Below are positions 1 through 9,537 of a stretch of DNA of 64,000 nt, in pieces. Below the pieces are notes generated by a model. It saw only the letters and a list, made by a program, of their open reading frames with translations, was not told the DNA's origin and ran no database searches. Each line of letters starts with the position of its first letter. Position 1 is the stretch's first letter. A program made the position numbers and the translations under genes. Source of the DNA: UKL13-2 sp038206765 (GTDB lineage: Bacteria; Pseudomonadota; Gammaproteobacteria; Burkholderiales; Usitatibacteraceae); contig JBBRAM010000006.1 of NCBI GenBank assembly GCA_038206765.1, positions 62,001 through 126,000 on the forward strand, given 5' to 3'.

Positions 1-764
1 GTGTCGCCGCTGGCGTCGTTTTGCATGGCGTCAATCAAAGCTTTGGTCGCCGTAATTGGAATCGCCAAGCTGTAATCACCGTTGACGAGCTTAACAATCA
101 TCTCGCGCCGCGCGTTGGTCAGTGCCGGGGTCTGCTTGGCACGTTGATCGTTTTTATAAGGCGTTTTGCCGATGATTGATCGCGCCAGATAACCCGGATA
201 GGCTTCCAAAGCAATACGATTTTCATCGCCGCCATGCTGCCCCGGAACATGAACCCCCGCCGCTAACAAACGCGGTGCGCCCTCCTGCAACATATAAACC
301 ACGGGCGGATTCACCCATTTCATGGATGGGCTCGAACCGGCCAGCCGATCCACCGGGCGATGCGCTAGCTTCGCGCCGACTGGCCGTGCATCGCAATATG
401 CTCGACATTTTGCGGTTAATTCTTGGCGGGTGATGCTGGTTAGCTTACGGGTCATCGACGCCCACGTACTCCGATTGCTCAGCCAGCCAATCTCAGCCGC
501 AAACGGTCGCGGCAACCCAAACGGAAAATCAAACGCCGCCACCCACGGGCCGGGTTCAACCAAACATGCTTCAAACGCGGCGAAGGTCGGCAGGCGCTGC
601 ACCGCCGTGAGCGCCAGCGCGCCATCCTGCATGCGGCCGCGTGCCAGCGTGATCGGCTTTTGCGAGGTGGGGCGACTGGTGAAATCAACGCCCCAAATTT
701 CGGTATCCACTGCTTTTTCAGTCACGTCGTTGACGTTTAGTTTTAAGATTTTTGGCATAACCAT
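1..764 (-). CDS. DUF429 domain-containing protein (partial, C-terminus beyond window edge)
   Basis: Reading the minus strand from the ATG at 764 (or 758, giving MPKILKL) gives an uninterrupted frame of 254 codons that runs off the left edge. Near the N-terminus it has a WGVDFTSRP segment followed by KPITLARG, and a little later AAFDFPFGLP. These are the acidic, RNase H-like patches typical of the DUF429 family. I recognise the family by this pattern; its biochemical role is not established, and a nuclease fold is only predicted in the literature. The gene is divergent from the oxoprolinase gene, with about 90 bp between the two starts. The long plus-strand frame over the same bases is its antisense shadow. 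Confidence 0.8.
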   Translation of the reverse strand, partial: MVMPKILKLNVNDVTEKAVDTEIWGVDFTSRPTSQKPITLARGRMQDGALALTAVQRLPTFAAFEACLVEPGPWVAAFDFPFGLPRPFAAEIGWLSNRSTWASMTRKLTSITRQELTAKCRAYCDARPVGAKLAHRPVDRLAGSSPSMKWVNPPVVYMLQEGAPRLLAAGVHVPGQHGGDENRIALEAYPGYLARSIIGKTPYKNDQRAKQTPALTNARREMIVKLVNGDYSLAIPITATKALIDAMQNDASGD

Positions 765-765
765 T

Positions 766-780
766 AGTATGTTGGATACT
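766..780. promoter_or_regulatory. Short inverted repeat in divergent intergenic region
   Basis: AGTAT-gttgg-ATACT is a perfect 5-bp inverted repeat directly before the DUF429 start. A second one, GCTGG...CCAGC, lies about 10 bp further on towards the oxoprolinase start. Together they may be operator half-sites for the divergent pair. Five-base arms are weak evidence. Confidence 0.25.
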
Positions 781-855
781 GGTGCAGGCTGGCTACAAAA
801 ACCAGCTTGGAAAAACTTTCACGGCGATTTTTCACCACGCTTCACAACATTTTTG

Positions 856-3800
856 ATGGCATGTATGGCCCCTCAAACCGGCTGGCAATTCTGGATAGAT
901 CGTGGCGGTACGTTTACCGACATCGTGGCGCGGCGCCCGGACGGCACGCTGACGACCCATAAATTGCTGAGCGAGAACCCGGCACAATACGCCGATGCCG
1001 CCATCGCGGGCATTCGGTATTTGTTGGGTTTAAAAAACAACGAGCCAATTCCCGCCGACGCCATCGACACCATCGACGCCGTAAAAATGGGCACGACCGT
1101 GGCAACCAACGCGCTGCTGGAACGAAAAGGCGAGCCCACGTTGCTCGCGATTACACGCGGTTTTCGCGATCAATTGCGCATTGCGTACCAAAACCGCCCG
1201 CGCATTTTTGACCGAGCAATTGTGTTGCCCACGCTTTTATATTCGGATGTCATCGAGATCGATGAACGGATTGGCGCGCACGGTGAAATCATCACGCCGC
1301 TCGACGAGGCGACAACGAGAAATGCCCTGAACGCCGCATGGATTCTGGGGTTTCGGGCAATCGCTATTGTCCTGATGCACGGTTACCGGTTCACCCGGCA
1401 TGAACAACGGGTGGGTGAAATCGCCCGTGAAATCGGGTTCACGCAAATTTCAATTTCGCATGAAGTCAGCCCGCTGATGAAGATTGTTTCGCGCGGCGAC
1501 ACGACGGTAGTGGATGCTTATCTTTCGCCAATTTTGCGGCAATATGTTGATCGAGTTTCTAAAGATTTACCGAAATCTGCCCGCCTGTTTTTTATGCAGT
1601 CGAATGGTGGCTTGGCGGATGCCGATGCGTTTCGCGGGAAAGATGCCATCCTCAGCGGCCCGGCGGGCGGCATTGTTGGCATGGTTCGCACCGGCGAGGC
1701 GGCGGGTTTTAACAAACTCATTGGCTTCGATATGGGCGGCACCTCCACCGATGTTTCGCACTACGCGGGCACGCTGGAACGCGAGTTTGAAACCCAAGTC
1801 GCGGGCGTCAGAATGCGTGCGCCGATGATGGCAATTCATACCATTGCCGCTGGCGGCGGCTCTATTTTGCATTTTGATGCATGTGAAAAACACGGCCGTT
1901 ATCGCGTCGGCCCCGACAGCGCGGGCGCAAACCCGGGACCCGCCAGCTATCGTTGCGGCGGACCGCTCACCATCACCGATTGCAACGTATTGCTCGGCAA
2001 AATCCAGCCAGAGCATTTCCCGAGAGTTTTTGGGTTGAGCGGCGATCAACCGTTGGACATCGATGTTGTACGTGAAAAGTTCATCGCCTTAACCAATGAA
2101 ATTAACCAGGTGACAGCCGTAACCAAAACCAGCGAACAAGTGGCCGAGGGCTTTTTGCAAATTGCCGTTGCCAACATGGCAAACGCGATTAAATTTATTT
2201 CCGTACAGCGCGGACATGATGTAACCGAATACACACTCGCCTGCTTTGGCGGTGCGGGTGGACAGCATGCTTGTCTTGTCGCGGATCAGCTGGGCATGAC
2301 GCAGGTTTACATTCACCCGTTAGCCGGGGTATTGTCGGCCTATGGAATGGGGCTGGCAAATATTGGCGTGATGCGCGAACGTGCCATAGAGCTCGCGTTG
2401 GCAGCCGAACATATTTCCGTCCTCGAATCAGCACTGAATGGGCTTTGTGCCGAGGCGTTATCAACACTTAATGAACAAACGCGTGAATCTCGCGTGATCG
2501 ATGCCCAGGGCGAAGCCAGCCCCGACCTTGAACTCACACGGCGTGCGCACCTAAAATACGCGGGAACCGATTCAGCATTGGTGGTTTTGTATGCGCCAGT
2601 TGACGAGATGCAGCAGGCATTCGAAACGCTGTACAAGCAGCGCTTTGGTTTTCTGATGACCGAGCGCGGCCTTGTCGTGGAGGTTGTGTCAGTTGAGGTC
2701 GTGCTCAAAAATGAGGCGCCCGCTGATACGCCCCCTGATGCACCCCCTAATCCACCCGCCACCGTTGCCAAAATCATTCCAAGCGGCCCGAGCGCCGCAT
2801 CCCCACTGGCGTTTGCTGGATTGACCTCTGGTGGCACTCAACACCAGGCGCCAATATTTTTGCGCGATGCGCTGGCAATCGGAGAATCGATTCTCGGCCC
2901 CGCCATCATTGTTGAGAAAAATTCAACCATCATTGTTGAACCCGAATGGCGGCTCAACGTCACGCCGCTGAATCACCTGGTGCTGGAACGCGCCTGCCCT
3001 CGTGCGGCTAGCCACGCCATTGGCACCTTGGTTGATCCGGTCATGCTGGAGGTTTTTAATAATTTGTTTATGTCGATTGCCGAGCAAATGGGTTTACGGC
3101 TGCAGCAAACCGCGTATTCGGTCAACATTAAAGAACGCTTGGATTTTTCATGTGCACTGTTTGATGCGGAAGGGAATTTGATTGCTAACGCACCGCATAT
3201 GCCCGTGCATCTGGGGTCGATGGGTGAATCCATTAAGACAGTGGTGCGCAAAAACAAAGGTCGCATGCGGCCGGGCGATGTCTATGTGCTCAACGATCCG
3301 TATAACGGCGGTACGCATTTGCCGGATGTCACGGTGGTCACACCCGTTTTTGACACTGGGGGTGATGCCGAGGGTGAAGCTAACGTTGATAGAAACAACC
3401 GCGAAATCTTATTTTATGTCGGTTCTCGTGGCCACCATGCCGATATTGGCGGTATTACGCCGGGCTCAATGCCGCCGTTTTCTAAAACGATTGATGATGA
3501 GGGGGTGCTGCTCGATAACGTCAAGCTGGTCGAAAACGGTGCGATGCTGGAGGCCGACCTGCGTGCGCGATTAGCCAGCGGGAAACACCCCGCCCGCAAT
3601 ATCGACCAAAACATCGCTGACCTGCGCGCCCAAATTGCCGCCAATGAAAAAGGTGTGCGGGAGCTGCGCAATATGGTGGCGCACTACGGTTTGGAAACGG
3701 TGAATGCCTATATGCAGCACCTGCAAGACCATGCTGAAGAATGTGTGCGGCGCGTAATTGGCAAACTCAAGGACGGCGAATTTAAATCAGAAATGGACAA

Positions 3801-4665
3801 CGGCGCCGCGATTTGTGTCCGCATCACGGTCAACCACGATGCGCGCACCGCGATTATTGATTTTACCGGCACGTCACCCCAGCTTGCTTCAAATTTCAAT
3901 GCGCCATCGGCGGTGGTTTACGCGGTGGTTCTGTATGTTTTTCGGATGTTGGTTGATGACGATATTCCGCTGAATGCCGGTTGCTTGAAGCCACTCACAA
4001 TTATTATTCCGCCAGGGTCGATGTTAAATCCGCAACCACCAGCCGCCACGGTGGCGGGCAATGTCGAAACCTCACAATGCATAACCGATGCCATCATCGG
4101 CGCGCTGGGGGTGATGGCGGCGAGTGGCGGCACCATGAACAACTTCACGTTTGGCAACGAGCGTGTGCAGTATTACGAGACGGTTGCCGGTGGCACGGGG
4201 GCGGGCATGAATGCTGGCGCAGGTGATTGCGATGATGGTGATGGCGATAGCGATGGTGGTGGTGGTGATGGTTACGGTTTCAGTGGTTGTGATGCGGTGC
4301 AGGCGCACATGACCAATTCACGGTTAACCGATCCTGAGATTCTTGAATGGCGGTTTCCGGTGCGGGTGGATGAACATTCGATTGTTAAAAATTCCGGTGG
4401 CCAAGGCAGATGGCGCGGCGGTAACGGTGCCTTGCGAAAAATTCGTTTTTTAGAGCCAATGACCGCGGCAATTTTGGCGGGGCACCGACGTGTGCCACCG
4501 TTTGGCATGGCAGGTGGCGGCGAAGGCGCAGTGGGTGTGAATTGGGTCGAGCGAGCCGATGGCATCATCACGCCTCTCGCCTCATCGGATGAGACCGCAA
4601 TGCAGGCAGGTGATGTCTTTGTATTACAAACGCCGGGCGGTGGCGGGTTTGGTAAGCTGCTGTGA
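856..4665 (+). CDS. Hydantoinase/5-oxoprolinase family protein, fused HyuA-HyuB (1269 aa)
   Basis: This is a single-chain enzyme of the ATP-dependent 5-oxoprolinase/N-methylhydantoinase superfamily, which opens cyclic amides such as 5-oxoproline to glutamate. The first half is HyuA-like: IDRGGTFTDIVARR near the N-terminus, then KMGTTVATNALLERKGE, then FDMGGTSTDVSHY. The second half is HyuB-like: HLGSMGESIK, NDPYNGGTHLPDVT, GSRGHHADIGG and a C-terminal GGGGFG. Length fits the eukaryote-type fused oxoprolinases (about 1,250-1,290 aa). I chose the ATG at 856 (alternative 865) because homology begins only at QFWIDRGG; the frame stays open upstream only because it lies opposite the DUF429 gene. 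A Gly/Asp-rich stretch encoded at about 4201-4290 interrupts the HyuB domain. The exact substrate cannot be told from sequence. Confidence 0.9.
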   Translation: MACMAPQTGWQFWIDRGGTFTDIVARRPDGTLTTHKLLSENPAQYADAAIAGIRYLLGLKNNEPIPADAIDTIDAVKMGTTVATNALLERKGEPTLLAITRGFRDQLRIAYQNRPRIFDRAIVLPTLLYSDVIEIDERIGAHGEIITPLDEATTRNALNAAWILGFRAIAIVLMHGYRFTRHEQRVGEIAREIGFTQISISHEVSPLMKIVSRGDTTVVDAYLSPILRQYVDRVSKDLPKSARLFFMQSNGGLADADAFRGKDAILSGPAGGIVGMVRTGEAAGFNKLIGFDMGGTSTDVSHYAGTLEREFETQVAGVRMRAPMMAIHTIAAGGGSILHFDACEKHGRYRVGPDSAGANPGPASYRCGGPLTITDCNVLLGKIQPEHFPRVFGLSGDQPLDIDVVREKFIALTNEINQVTAVTKTSEQVAEGFLQIAVANMANAIKFISVQRGHDVTEYTLACFGGAGGQHACLVADQLGMTQVYIHPLAGVLSAYGMGLANIGVMRERAIELALAAEHISVLESALNGLCAEALSTLNEQTRESRVIDAQGEASPDLELTRRAHLKYAGTDSALVVLYAPVDEMQQAFETLYKQRFGFLMTERGLVVEVVSVEVVLKNEAPADTPPDAPPNPPATVAKIIPSGPSAASPLAFAGLTSGGTQHQAPIFLRDALAIGESILGPAIIVEKNSTIIVEPEWRLNVTPLNHLVLERACPRAASHAIGTLVDPVMLEVFNNLFMSIAEQMGLRLQQTAYSVNIKERLDFSCALFDAEGNLIANAPHMPVHLGSMGESIKTVVRKNKGRMRPGDVYVLNDPYNGGTHLPDVTVVTPVFDTGGDAEGEANVDRNNREILFYVGSRGHHADIGGITPGSMPPFSKTIDDEGVLLDNVKLVENGAMLEADLRARLASGKHPARNIDQNIADLRAQIAANEKGVRELRNMVAHYGLETVNAYMQHLQDHAEECVRRVIGKLKDGEFKSEMDNGAAICVRITVNHDARTAIIDFTGTSPQLASNFNAPSAVVYAVVLYVFRMLVDDDIPLNAGCLKPLTIIIPPGSMLNPQPPAATVAGNVETSQCITDAIIGALGVMAASGGTMNNFTFGNERVQYYETVAGGTGAGMNAGAGDCDDGDGDSDGGGGDGYGFSGCDAVQAHMTNSRLTDPEILEWRFPVRVDEHSIVKNSGGQGRWRGGNGALRKIRFLEPMTAAILAGHRRVPPFGMAGGGEGAVGVNWVERADGIITPLASSDETAMQAGDVFVLQTPGGGGFGKLL

Positions 4666-4792
4666 TTTGCTGTAGCCGCCTTTAAACATCGTTAGGCCAC
4701 CGCAATCAACTTGCTAAACATTTTTTCCGCAACCGCACAACTTCAAATAATCAGCAACTTGCGTTGCACTTCTCGAAAATTAAAAAAACATT

Positions 4793-4824
4793 TTGCGGTG
4801 GGCGTGATTGCCTATAAAATAGGC
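4793..4824 (+). promoter_or_regulatory. Candidate promoter for dusB-fis
   Basis: TTGCGG (4793-4798), 16 bp, then TAAAAT (4815-4820). The -10 overlaps a perfect 5-bp inverted repeat GCCTA-N5-TAGGC (4810-4824). It would start a leader of roughly 125 nt, very T-rich, before the dusB ATG. The rest of the 4666-4952 gap shows no other gene. Confidence 0.35.
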
Positions 4825-4952
4825 GGCTCAATTTTTGAAACGTTTTATGTTTTTTGCATCTGATTTTTTCTTCGGTTTTCCGTCGGGTTTTCTTCGATTT
4901 TAATTTCTGGCTTTTTGCTTTTTGAAAATTCCAAACATTTTCCAAACACCTC

Positions 4953-5987
4953 ATGCAAATCGGCCACATCGTTCTGAGCAACAATTTAATCGCCGCGCCG
5001 ATGGCGGGCGTGACAGACCGTCCATTTCGCCAACTTTGCAAAAAGCTCGGCGCAGGTATGGCCGTGTCAGAAATGGTGGCCTCAAACGCTAAGCTGTGGG
5101 CAACCGAAAAATCGATCCGGCGCGGCGATCATGCCGATGAAGTCGATCCGATTGTCGTGCAGATAGCCGGTGCCGCACCTGAGATGATGGCGGAAGCCGC
5201 ACGTTATAACGTGGCACGCGGTGCGCAAATTATTGACATCAACATGGGTTGCCCGGCAAAAAAGGTATGCAATGTCTATGCGGGCTCGGCGCTGCTGCAA
5301 GATGAAGCGCTGGTGACAAGAATCGTCAGCGCTGTCGTCAATGCAGTACAAGTTCCGGTCACACTGAAAATTCGCACTGGCTGGGATCGTGAGCATCGCA
5401 ATGCGCTTGCAATTGCACGTATTGCCGAAGAAAACGGAATCCAATCACTTGCCGTCCATGGCCGTACACGGGCAGATTTGTACAACGGCATGGCTGAATA
5501 CGAGACGATTAAGGCAGTCAAAGAATCAGTGAAAATTCCGGTGGTGGCGAATGGTGATATCGATTCGCCTGAAAAAGCCGCCGAGGTGTTGCGCTATACC
5601 AACGCTGATGCGGTGATGATTGGCCGCGCCGCGCAGGGCCGCCCGTGGATTTTCCGCGAGATGGGCTTCTATTTAAAAACCGGCACGCATCTTGCACCGC
5701 CTACCGTTGCCGAGGTGCGCGAGATCGCTGCCGAGCATTTGCAAAACTTGTATCAGTTTTATGGTGAAGAAAAAGGCTACCGGATCGCCCGCAAGCATAT
5801 TGCTTGGTATATCCGCGGTGGGCCGGGTGCCGATTCGTTCCGCGACGCAATGAACCAGATCATCGGTTCGCGCGACCAATTTGCCGCGGTGATGCATTAC
5901 TTAAACGGTTTAGAAACCGACGGACATATGTTTTTTGATTTTGACCCGCAAGAAAATGCCGAGCGCCAACTGCAGCGTGCGGCTTAA
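4953..5987 (+). CDS. dusB: tRNA-dihydrouridine synthase B
   Basis: FMN-dependent enzyme that reduces uridines in the tRNA D-loop to dihydrouridine, using NADPH, in the cytoplasm. At 344 aa it has normal length. Seen in order: NNLIAAPMAGVTDRPFR at the N-terminus, INMGCPAKKV with the family's conserved cysteine region, TLKIRTGWD, VHGRTR, and VVANGDI followed by MIGRAAQGRPW for FMN phosphate binding. The fis gene follows after 39 bp, the classical dusB-fis operon. No clear Shine-Dalgarno sequence precedes the ATG, which sits behind a T-rich leader. The subfamily call (DusB rather than DusA/C) rests on motif pattern and on the fis neighbour. Confidence 0.96.
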   Translation: MQIGHIVLSNNLIAAPMAGVTDRPFRQLCKKLGAGMAVSEMVASNAKLWATEKSIRRGDHADEVDPIVVQIAGAAPEMMAEAARYNVARGAQIIDINMGCPAKKVCNVYAGSALLQDEALVTRIVSAVVNAVQVPVTLKIRTGWDREHRNALAIARIAEENGIQSLAVHGRTRADLYNGMAEYETIKAVKESVKIPVVANGDIDSPEKAAEVLRYTNADAVMIGRAAQGRPWIFREMGFYLKTGTHLAPPTVAEVREIAAEHLQNLYQFYGEEKGYRIARKHIAWYIRGGPGADSFRDAMNQIIGSRDQFAAVMHYLNGLETDGHMFFDFDPQENAERQLQRAA

Positions 5988-6026
5988 AAAGTAACTACAC
6001 ACACAATACGGCAGTCGAGGAAGAGT

Positions 6027-6323
6027 ATGGTTAAGGGTATGGCAAATACCCCGCGCAGGGATGAGCGGGATCACCGGCATTTGGGCGAAGCAAAAGATAG
6101 CGAATTGTCCGCTTGCGTTCGTAAAATGTTGACCCAATATTTCAAAGATTTGGACGGTGAAGACGCGACTGATATTTACGATATGGTTGTTGCCAATGTG
6201 GAGCGGCCGTTGTTGGAAGTCGTGATGCACCACGCGGAAGGCAACCAAACGAGAGCCTCGGAGCTGCTTGGTTTGAATCGCAATACGCTGCGGAAAAAAT
6301 TAACGCAGCATGGGATTGAATAG
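6027..6323 (+). CDS. fis: DNA-binding protein Fis
   Basis: Small nucleoid protein that bends DNA and, in enterobacteria, activates rRNA promoters. The protein is 98 aa. The C-terminal helix-turn-helix is plain: GNQTRASELLGLNRNTLRKKL ends close to the C-terminus, as in all Fis proteins. The middle carries the dimerisation helices (VANVERPLLEVVMHHAEG). The annotated start follows a GAGGAAGAG ribosome site; a second ATG four codons later (MANTPRR) is possible. The stop codon TAG abuts the purH ATG directly, so translation of purH is probably coupled to fis. Confidence 0.95.
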   Translation: MVKGMANTPRRDERDHRHLGEAKDSELSACVRKMLTQYFKDLDGEDATDIYDMVVANVERPLLEVVMHHAEGNQTRASELLGLNRNTLRKKLTQHGIE

Positions 6324-7907
6324 ATGACTAAGCTCAATACAGGTGGGCAGCCGGTTGCAATCAAACGCGCGCTAATCAGCGTCTCTGACAAAACCGGTGT
6401 GGTGGAATTCGCCCAGTTTCTTGCCTCGCAAAGCGTTGAAATTTTATCGACCGGCGGCACCGCAAAATTACTTGCTGAGCACGGGCTAAAAGTGCTGGAA
6501 GTTGGCTCCTACACTGGCTTTCCGGAGATGATGGATGGCCGGGTGAAGACGCTGCATCCAAAAATTCATGGCGGCATTTTGGCGCGGCGTGATGTGGCGA
6601 CGCACACCGATGCGATGGCGGCGCATGATATTCCGGCGATTGATATGGTAGTGGTGAATTTGTACCCGTTCGCCGCCACGATTGCGAAACCGAATGTAGC
6701 GCTTGATGATGCAATTGAAAATATTGATATCGGCGGGCCCGCGATGGTGCGCTCGTCGGCGAAGAACTATGCGTTTGTTTCAATCGTTACCGATGCGGCC
6801 GACTACGTTTGCTTGATGGAAGAAATGTTGGCAAGTCACGGCGCGGTATCAAGCGCCACGCGGTTCGCGTTGGCGAAAAAAGCGTTTAGCCACACTGCTG
6901 AATACGACGCAACGATTGCGAACTTTTTAACTTCATTAGATGTGGATAACAAGCCGCAATTGTTCCCAACCAGCTTGAATTTAAATTTCAAAAAATCGCA
7001 GGCGATGCGTTACGGCGAGAACCCGCATCAGCAAGCGGCGTTTTATAAAGAAGCGAATCCAGCACCCGGCACGCTCGCCAGCTACCGGCAATTGCAAGGC
7101 AAAGAACTTTCGTATAACAACATCGCCGATGCCGATGCCGCGTGGGAATGCGCTCGCTCGTTCGATGTGCCGGTCTGTGTGATCGTGAAGCACGCCAACC
7201 CCTGCGGTGTGGCGATTGCGGCGGATACATTGACAGCCTATCAGCGCGCTTTAGAAACAGATCCGACGTCGGCATTCGGCGGCATTATCGCGTTCAATCG
7301 TGAAGTCGATGGCGCAACGGCAGAATTGGTTTCAAAGCAGTTTGTGGAAGTGGCGCTGGCCCCTTCGTTTAGCGCGGAAGCATTGGCCGTGTTTGCGGTG
7401 AAAAAAAATGTGCGTGTGTTGCAAATTCCGCTCGCCAAAAATTTAAACAAATTCGATATGAAACGCGTCGGCGGCGGCTTGTTGGTGCAAACGGCAGATG
7501 ACTTTGATGTGTCGCAATTAAAGGTCGTGACCAAGCGCAAACCCAGCGACAATGAAATGAACGATCTCATTTTTGCCTTCCGCGTTGCAAAATATGTAAA
7601 GTCGAACGCGATTGTGTTTTGCCGATACGGCATGACGCTCGGTGTCGGTGCCGGCCAAATGAGCCGCATCGACTCCACCAAAATCGCTGCGATCAAGGCG
7701 CAACATGCAGGCTTGACGCTTAAAGGCTCGGTTGCCGCTAGCGACGCGTTCTTCCCATTCCGCGATGGTTTAGATGTGATCGCCGATGCCGGCGCAACCG
7801 CCGTGATTCAGCCCGGCGGCTCGATGCGCGATGATGAGGTGATTGCGGCAGCGAACGAGAAGGGTGTAGCAATGGTGATGACTGGCATGCGGCATTTTAG
7901 GCATTAG
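6324..7907 (+). CDS. purH: Bifunctional AICAR formyltransferase / IMP cyclohydrolase
   Basis: Catalyses the last two steps of de novo purine synthesis: AICAR plus 10-formyl-THF to FAICAR, then ring closure to IMP. At 527 aa it matches the family. The N-terminal cyclohydrolase domain shows ALISVSDKTGVVEFA, ILSTGGTAKLL and MMDGRVKTLHPKIHGG. The C-terminal transformylase domain shows RYGENPHQQAAFY, SYNNIADADAAWE, the catalytic KHANPCGVA, and near the end FFPFRDGLD and IQPGGSMRDDEVI. The ATG touches the fis stop (0 bp gap). purD follows after about 200 bp, so the two may be transcribed together or purD may have its own promoter. Confidence 0.98.
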   Translation: MTKLNTGGQPVAIKRALISVSDKTGVVEFAQFLASQSVEILSTGGTAKLLAEHGLKVLEVGSYTGFPEMMDGRVKTLHPKIHGGILARRDVATHTDAMAAHDIPAIDMVVVNLYPFAATIAKPNVALDDAIENIDIGGPAMVRSSAKNYAFVSIVTDAADYVCLMEEMLASHGAVSSATRFALAKKAFSHTAEYDATIANFLTSLDVDNKPQLFPTSLNLNFKKSQAMRYGENPHQQAAFYKEANPAPGTLASYRQLQGKELSYNNIADADAAWECARSFDVPVCVIVKHANPCGVAIAADTLTAYQRALETDPTSAFGGIIAFNREVDGATAELVSKQFVEVALAPSFSAEALAVFAVKKNVRVLQIPLAKNLNKFDMKRVGGGLLVQTADDFDVSQLKVVTKRKPSDNEMNDLIFAFRVAKYVKSNAIVFCRYGMTLGVGAGQMSRIDSTKIAAIKAQHAGLTLKGSVAASDAFFPFRDGLDVIADAGATAVIQPGGSMRDDEVIAAANEKGVAMVMTGMRHFRH

Positions 7908-8104
7908 GATGCTGTTCGTACGGTGCGTGGTGTAATCACGCGGAAGGATTTACCTGCGGATAACCACTATAGGTACCCCGCGCTTTGCCCACGCTGCGCC
8001 GATCCGCCGTTTTTACCCAACGCCTCACATTGCCGCAGATGAACGAATTGCAAATTTTCAGTTTTACAACGTTATGTTGAAATCAAAATGAAACCCCGCA
8101 CGCT

Positions 8105-9388
8105 ATGAAACTATTAGTCATCGGCTCCGGCGGCCGTGAGCACGCTCTTGCTTGGCGGCTTTCGCAAAATCCGCGTGTTCAGCTTGTTTATGTTGCACCC
8201 GGCAATGCGGGGACAGCGCATCAGGATGGATTGAAAAATATCGATATCGCTGATATTTCCAACCTCGTCAAATTCGCACAGCATGAAAAAATCCATCTGA
8301 CCGTTGTTGGCCCGGAAGCAACGTTGGCGGCCGGGGTTGTGGATGCGTTTCAGGCGGCGGGATTAAAAATTTTTGGCCCTACGCAGCGCGCGGCACAATT
8401 AGAGTCATCGAAGGATTTTGCCAAGCAATTCATGGTGCGGCACAACATTCCGACCTCCAAATACGCAACCTTTACCAACGCCGCCGATGCCCGCAACTAT
8501 GTTGCAGCCGAGGGTGCGCCGATCGTGATCAAGGCGGATGGCTTGGCAGCAGGCAAAGGCGTGGTGGTGGCGATGACGTTAGATGAGGCACTTGCCGCGA
8601 TTGACATGATGTTTGCGGATGCTAACGAGGACGCTGGGGTTTACACCAACACCACGCGCGTGGTGATCGAAGAATTTATGGAAGGCGAAGAAGCGAGCTT
8701 TATCTGTATGTGCGACGGCACACACGCGCTGCCGTTCGCGTCCACGCAGGATCACAAACGGATTTTTGACGGCGATACCGGCCCCAACACTGGCGGCATG
8801 GGTGCGTATTCCCCCGCACCGGTGGTCACACCCGAAGTGCATGCCAGGGCCATGCGCGAAGTCATCATGCCAACCCTGCGCGGCATGGCTGCTGAGGGCG
8901 CGCCGTTCACGGGGTTTTTGTATGCAGGCTTGATGATTGATGCGGCAGGCAAAGTGCGGGTGGTGGAATTTAATGCACGCTTGGGCGACCCTGAAACCCA
9001 GCCGATCATGATGCGATTGAAGTCGGATTTTTTATCGCTGGTCGAGCGCGCCATCGACGGCACTCTTGATATTGTCGACGCGGAATGGGATCGCCGCGCA
9101 GCACTCGGCGTGGTGATTGCAGCGGGCGGCTATCCTGCATCGCCGATCAAAGGTGATGTCATCACTGGCTTGCCCGCCAATGGTGCGGATCATCATGTGT
9201 TCCATGCGGGCACGATTGAGCGCGACGGTGTGGTGGTTACTAACGGTGGCCGCGTATTGTGCGTGACGGCGTTGGGTGATACCGTGAAACAGGCGCAGCA
9301 ACGCGCGTATCAGGTGCTAGAGCCGATTCGTTTTAACGGCATGCAGTATCGGCGCGATATTGGCTGGCGGGCGGTTGGGCGGAAGTGA
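8105..9388 (+). CDS. purD: Phosphoribosylamine-glycine ligase (GARS)
   Basis: Second step of purine synthesis: 5-phosphoribosylamine + glycine + ATP to GAR. The 427-aa protein is a complete ATP-grasp enzyme: N-terminal MKLLVIGSGGREHALAW, PEATLAAGVVD, IKADGLAAGKGVVVA in the ATP-grasp core, EEFMEGEEASF, DHKRIFDGDTGPNTGGMGAYSPAP and FNARLGDPETQ for metal binding. It lies between purH and hemF on the same strand, an order found in several betaproteobacteria. The upstream 197-bp gap has an AT-rich stretch just before the start but no promoter I would assign firmly. Confidence 0.98.
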   Translation: MKLLVIGSGGREHALAWRLSQNPRVQLVYVAPGNAGTAHQDGLKNIDIADISNLVKFAQHEKIHLTVVGPEATLAAGVVDAFQAAGLKIFGPTQRAAQLESSKDFAKQFMVRHNIPTSKYATFTNAADARNYVAAEGAPIVIKADGLAAGKGVVVAMTLDEALAAIDMMFADANEDAGVYTNTTRVVIEEFMEGEEASFICMCDGTHALPFASTQDHKRIFDGDTGPNTGGMGAYSPAPVVTPEVHARAMREVIMPTLRGMAAEGAPFTGFLYAGLMIDAAGKVRVVEFNARLGDPETQPIMMRLKSDFLSLVERAIDGTLDIVDAEWDRRAALGVVIAAGGYPASPIKGDVITGLPANGADHHVFHAGTIERDGVVVTNGGRVLCVTALGDTVKQAQQRAYQVLEPIRFNGMQYRRDIGWRAVGRK

Positions 9389-9537
9389 GAGCGGCAGTGA
9401 GTACGTTAGCCATTTGCTGACGCGGGCAAAACCGTTGCCCAGAGCGCACTTTCAAGCAAAATGCTCTAAACACCCCGCCTGTACTAGTGTTTCAGCCTAA
9501 AAAATACGTGATTTCGTAATCTTCATTGGAGTAAAAA

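Noticed and set aside
322..855. N-terminal 178-codon extension of the oxoprolinase frame
   Set aside because: It is antisense to the DUF429 gene, has no family similarity, and the enzyme's conserved start lies at 856-865.
1567..2049. 160-aa minus-strand frame within the oxoprolinase
   Set aside because: Opposite the conserved FDMGGTSTD region; shadow.
4231..4275. Frameshift in oxoprolinase at the GAT/GGT run
   Set aside because: The frame is kept on both sides and the HyuB motifs continue, so it is an in-frame insertion.
9389..9537. Riboswitch or regulatory RNA before hemF
   Set aside because: No stable hairpin series or known motif could be seen; only a normal ribosome site.
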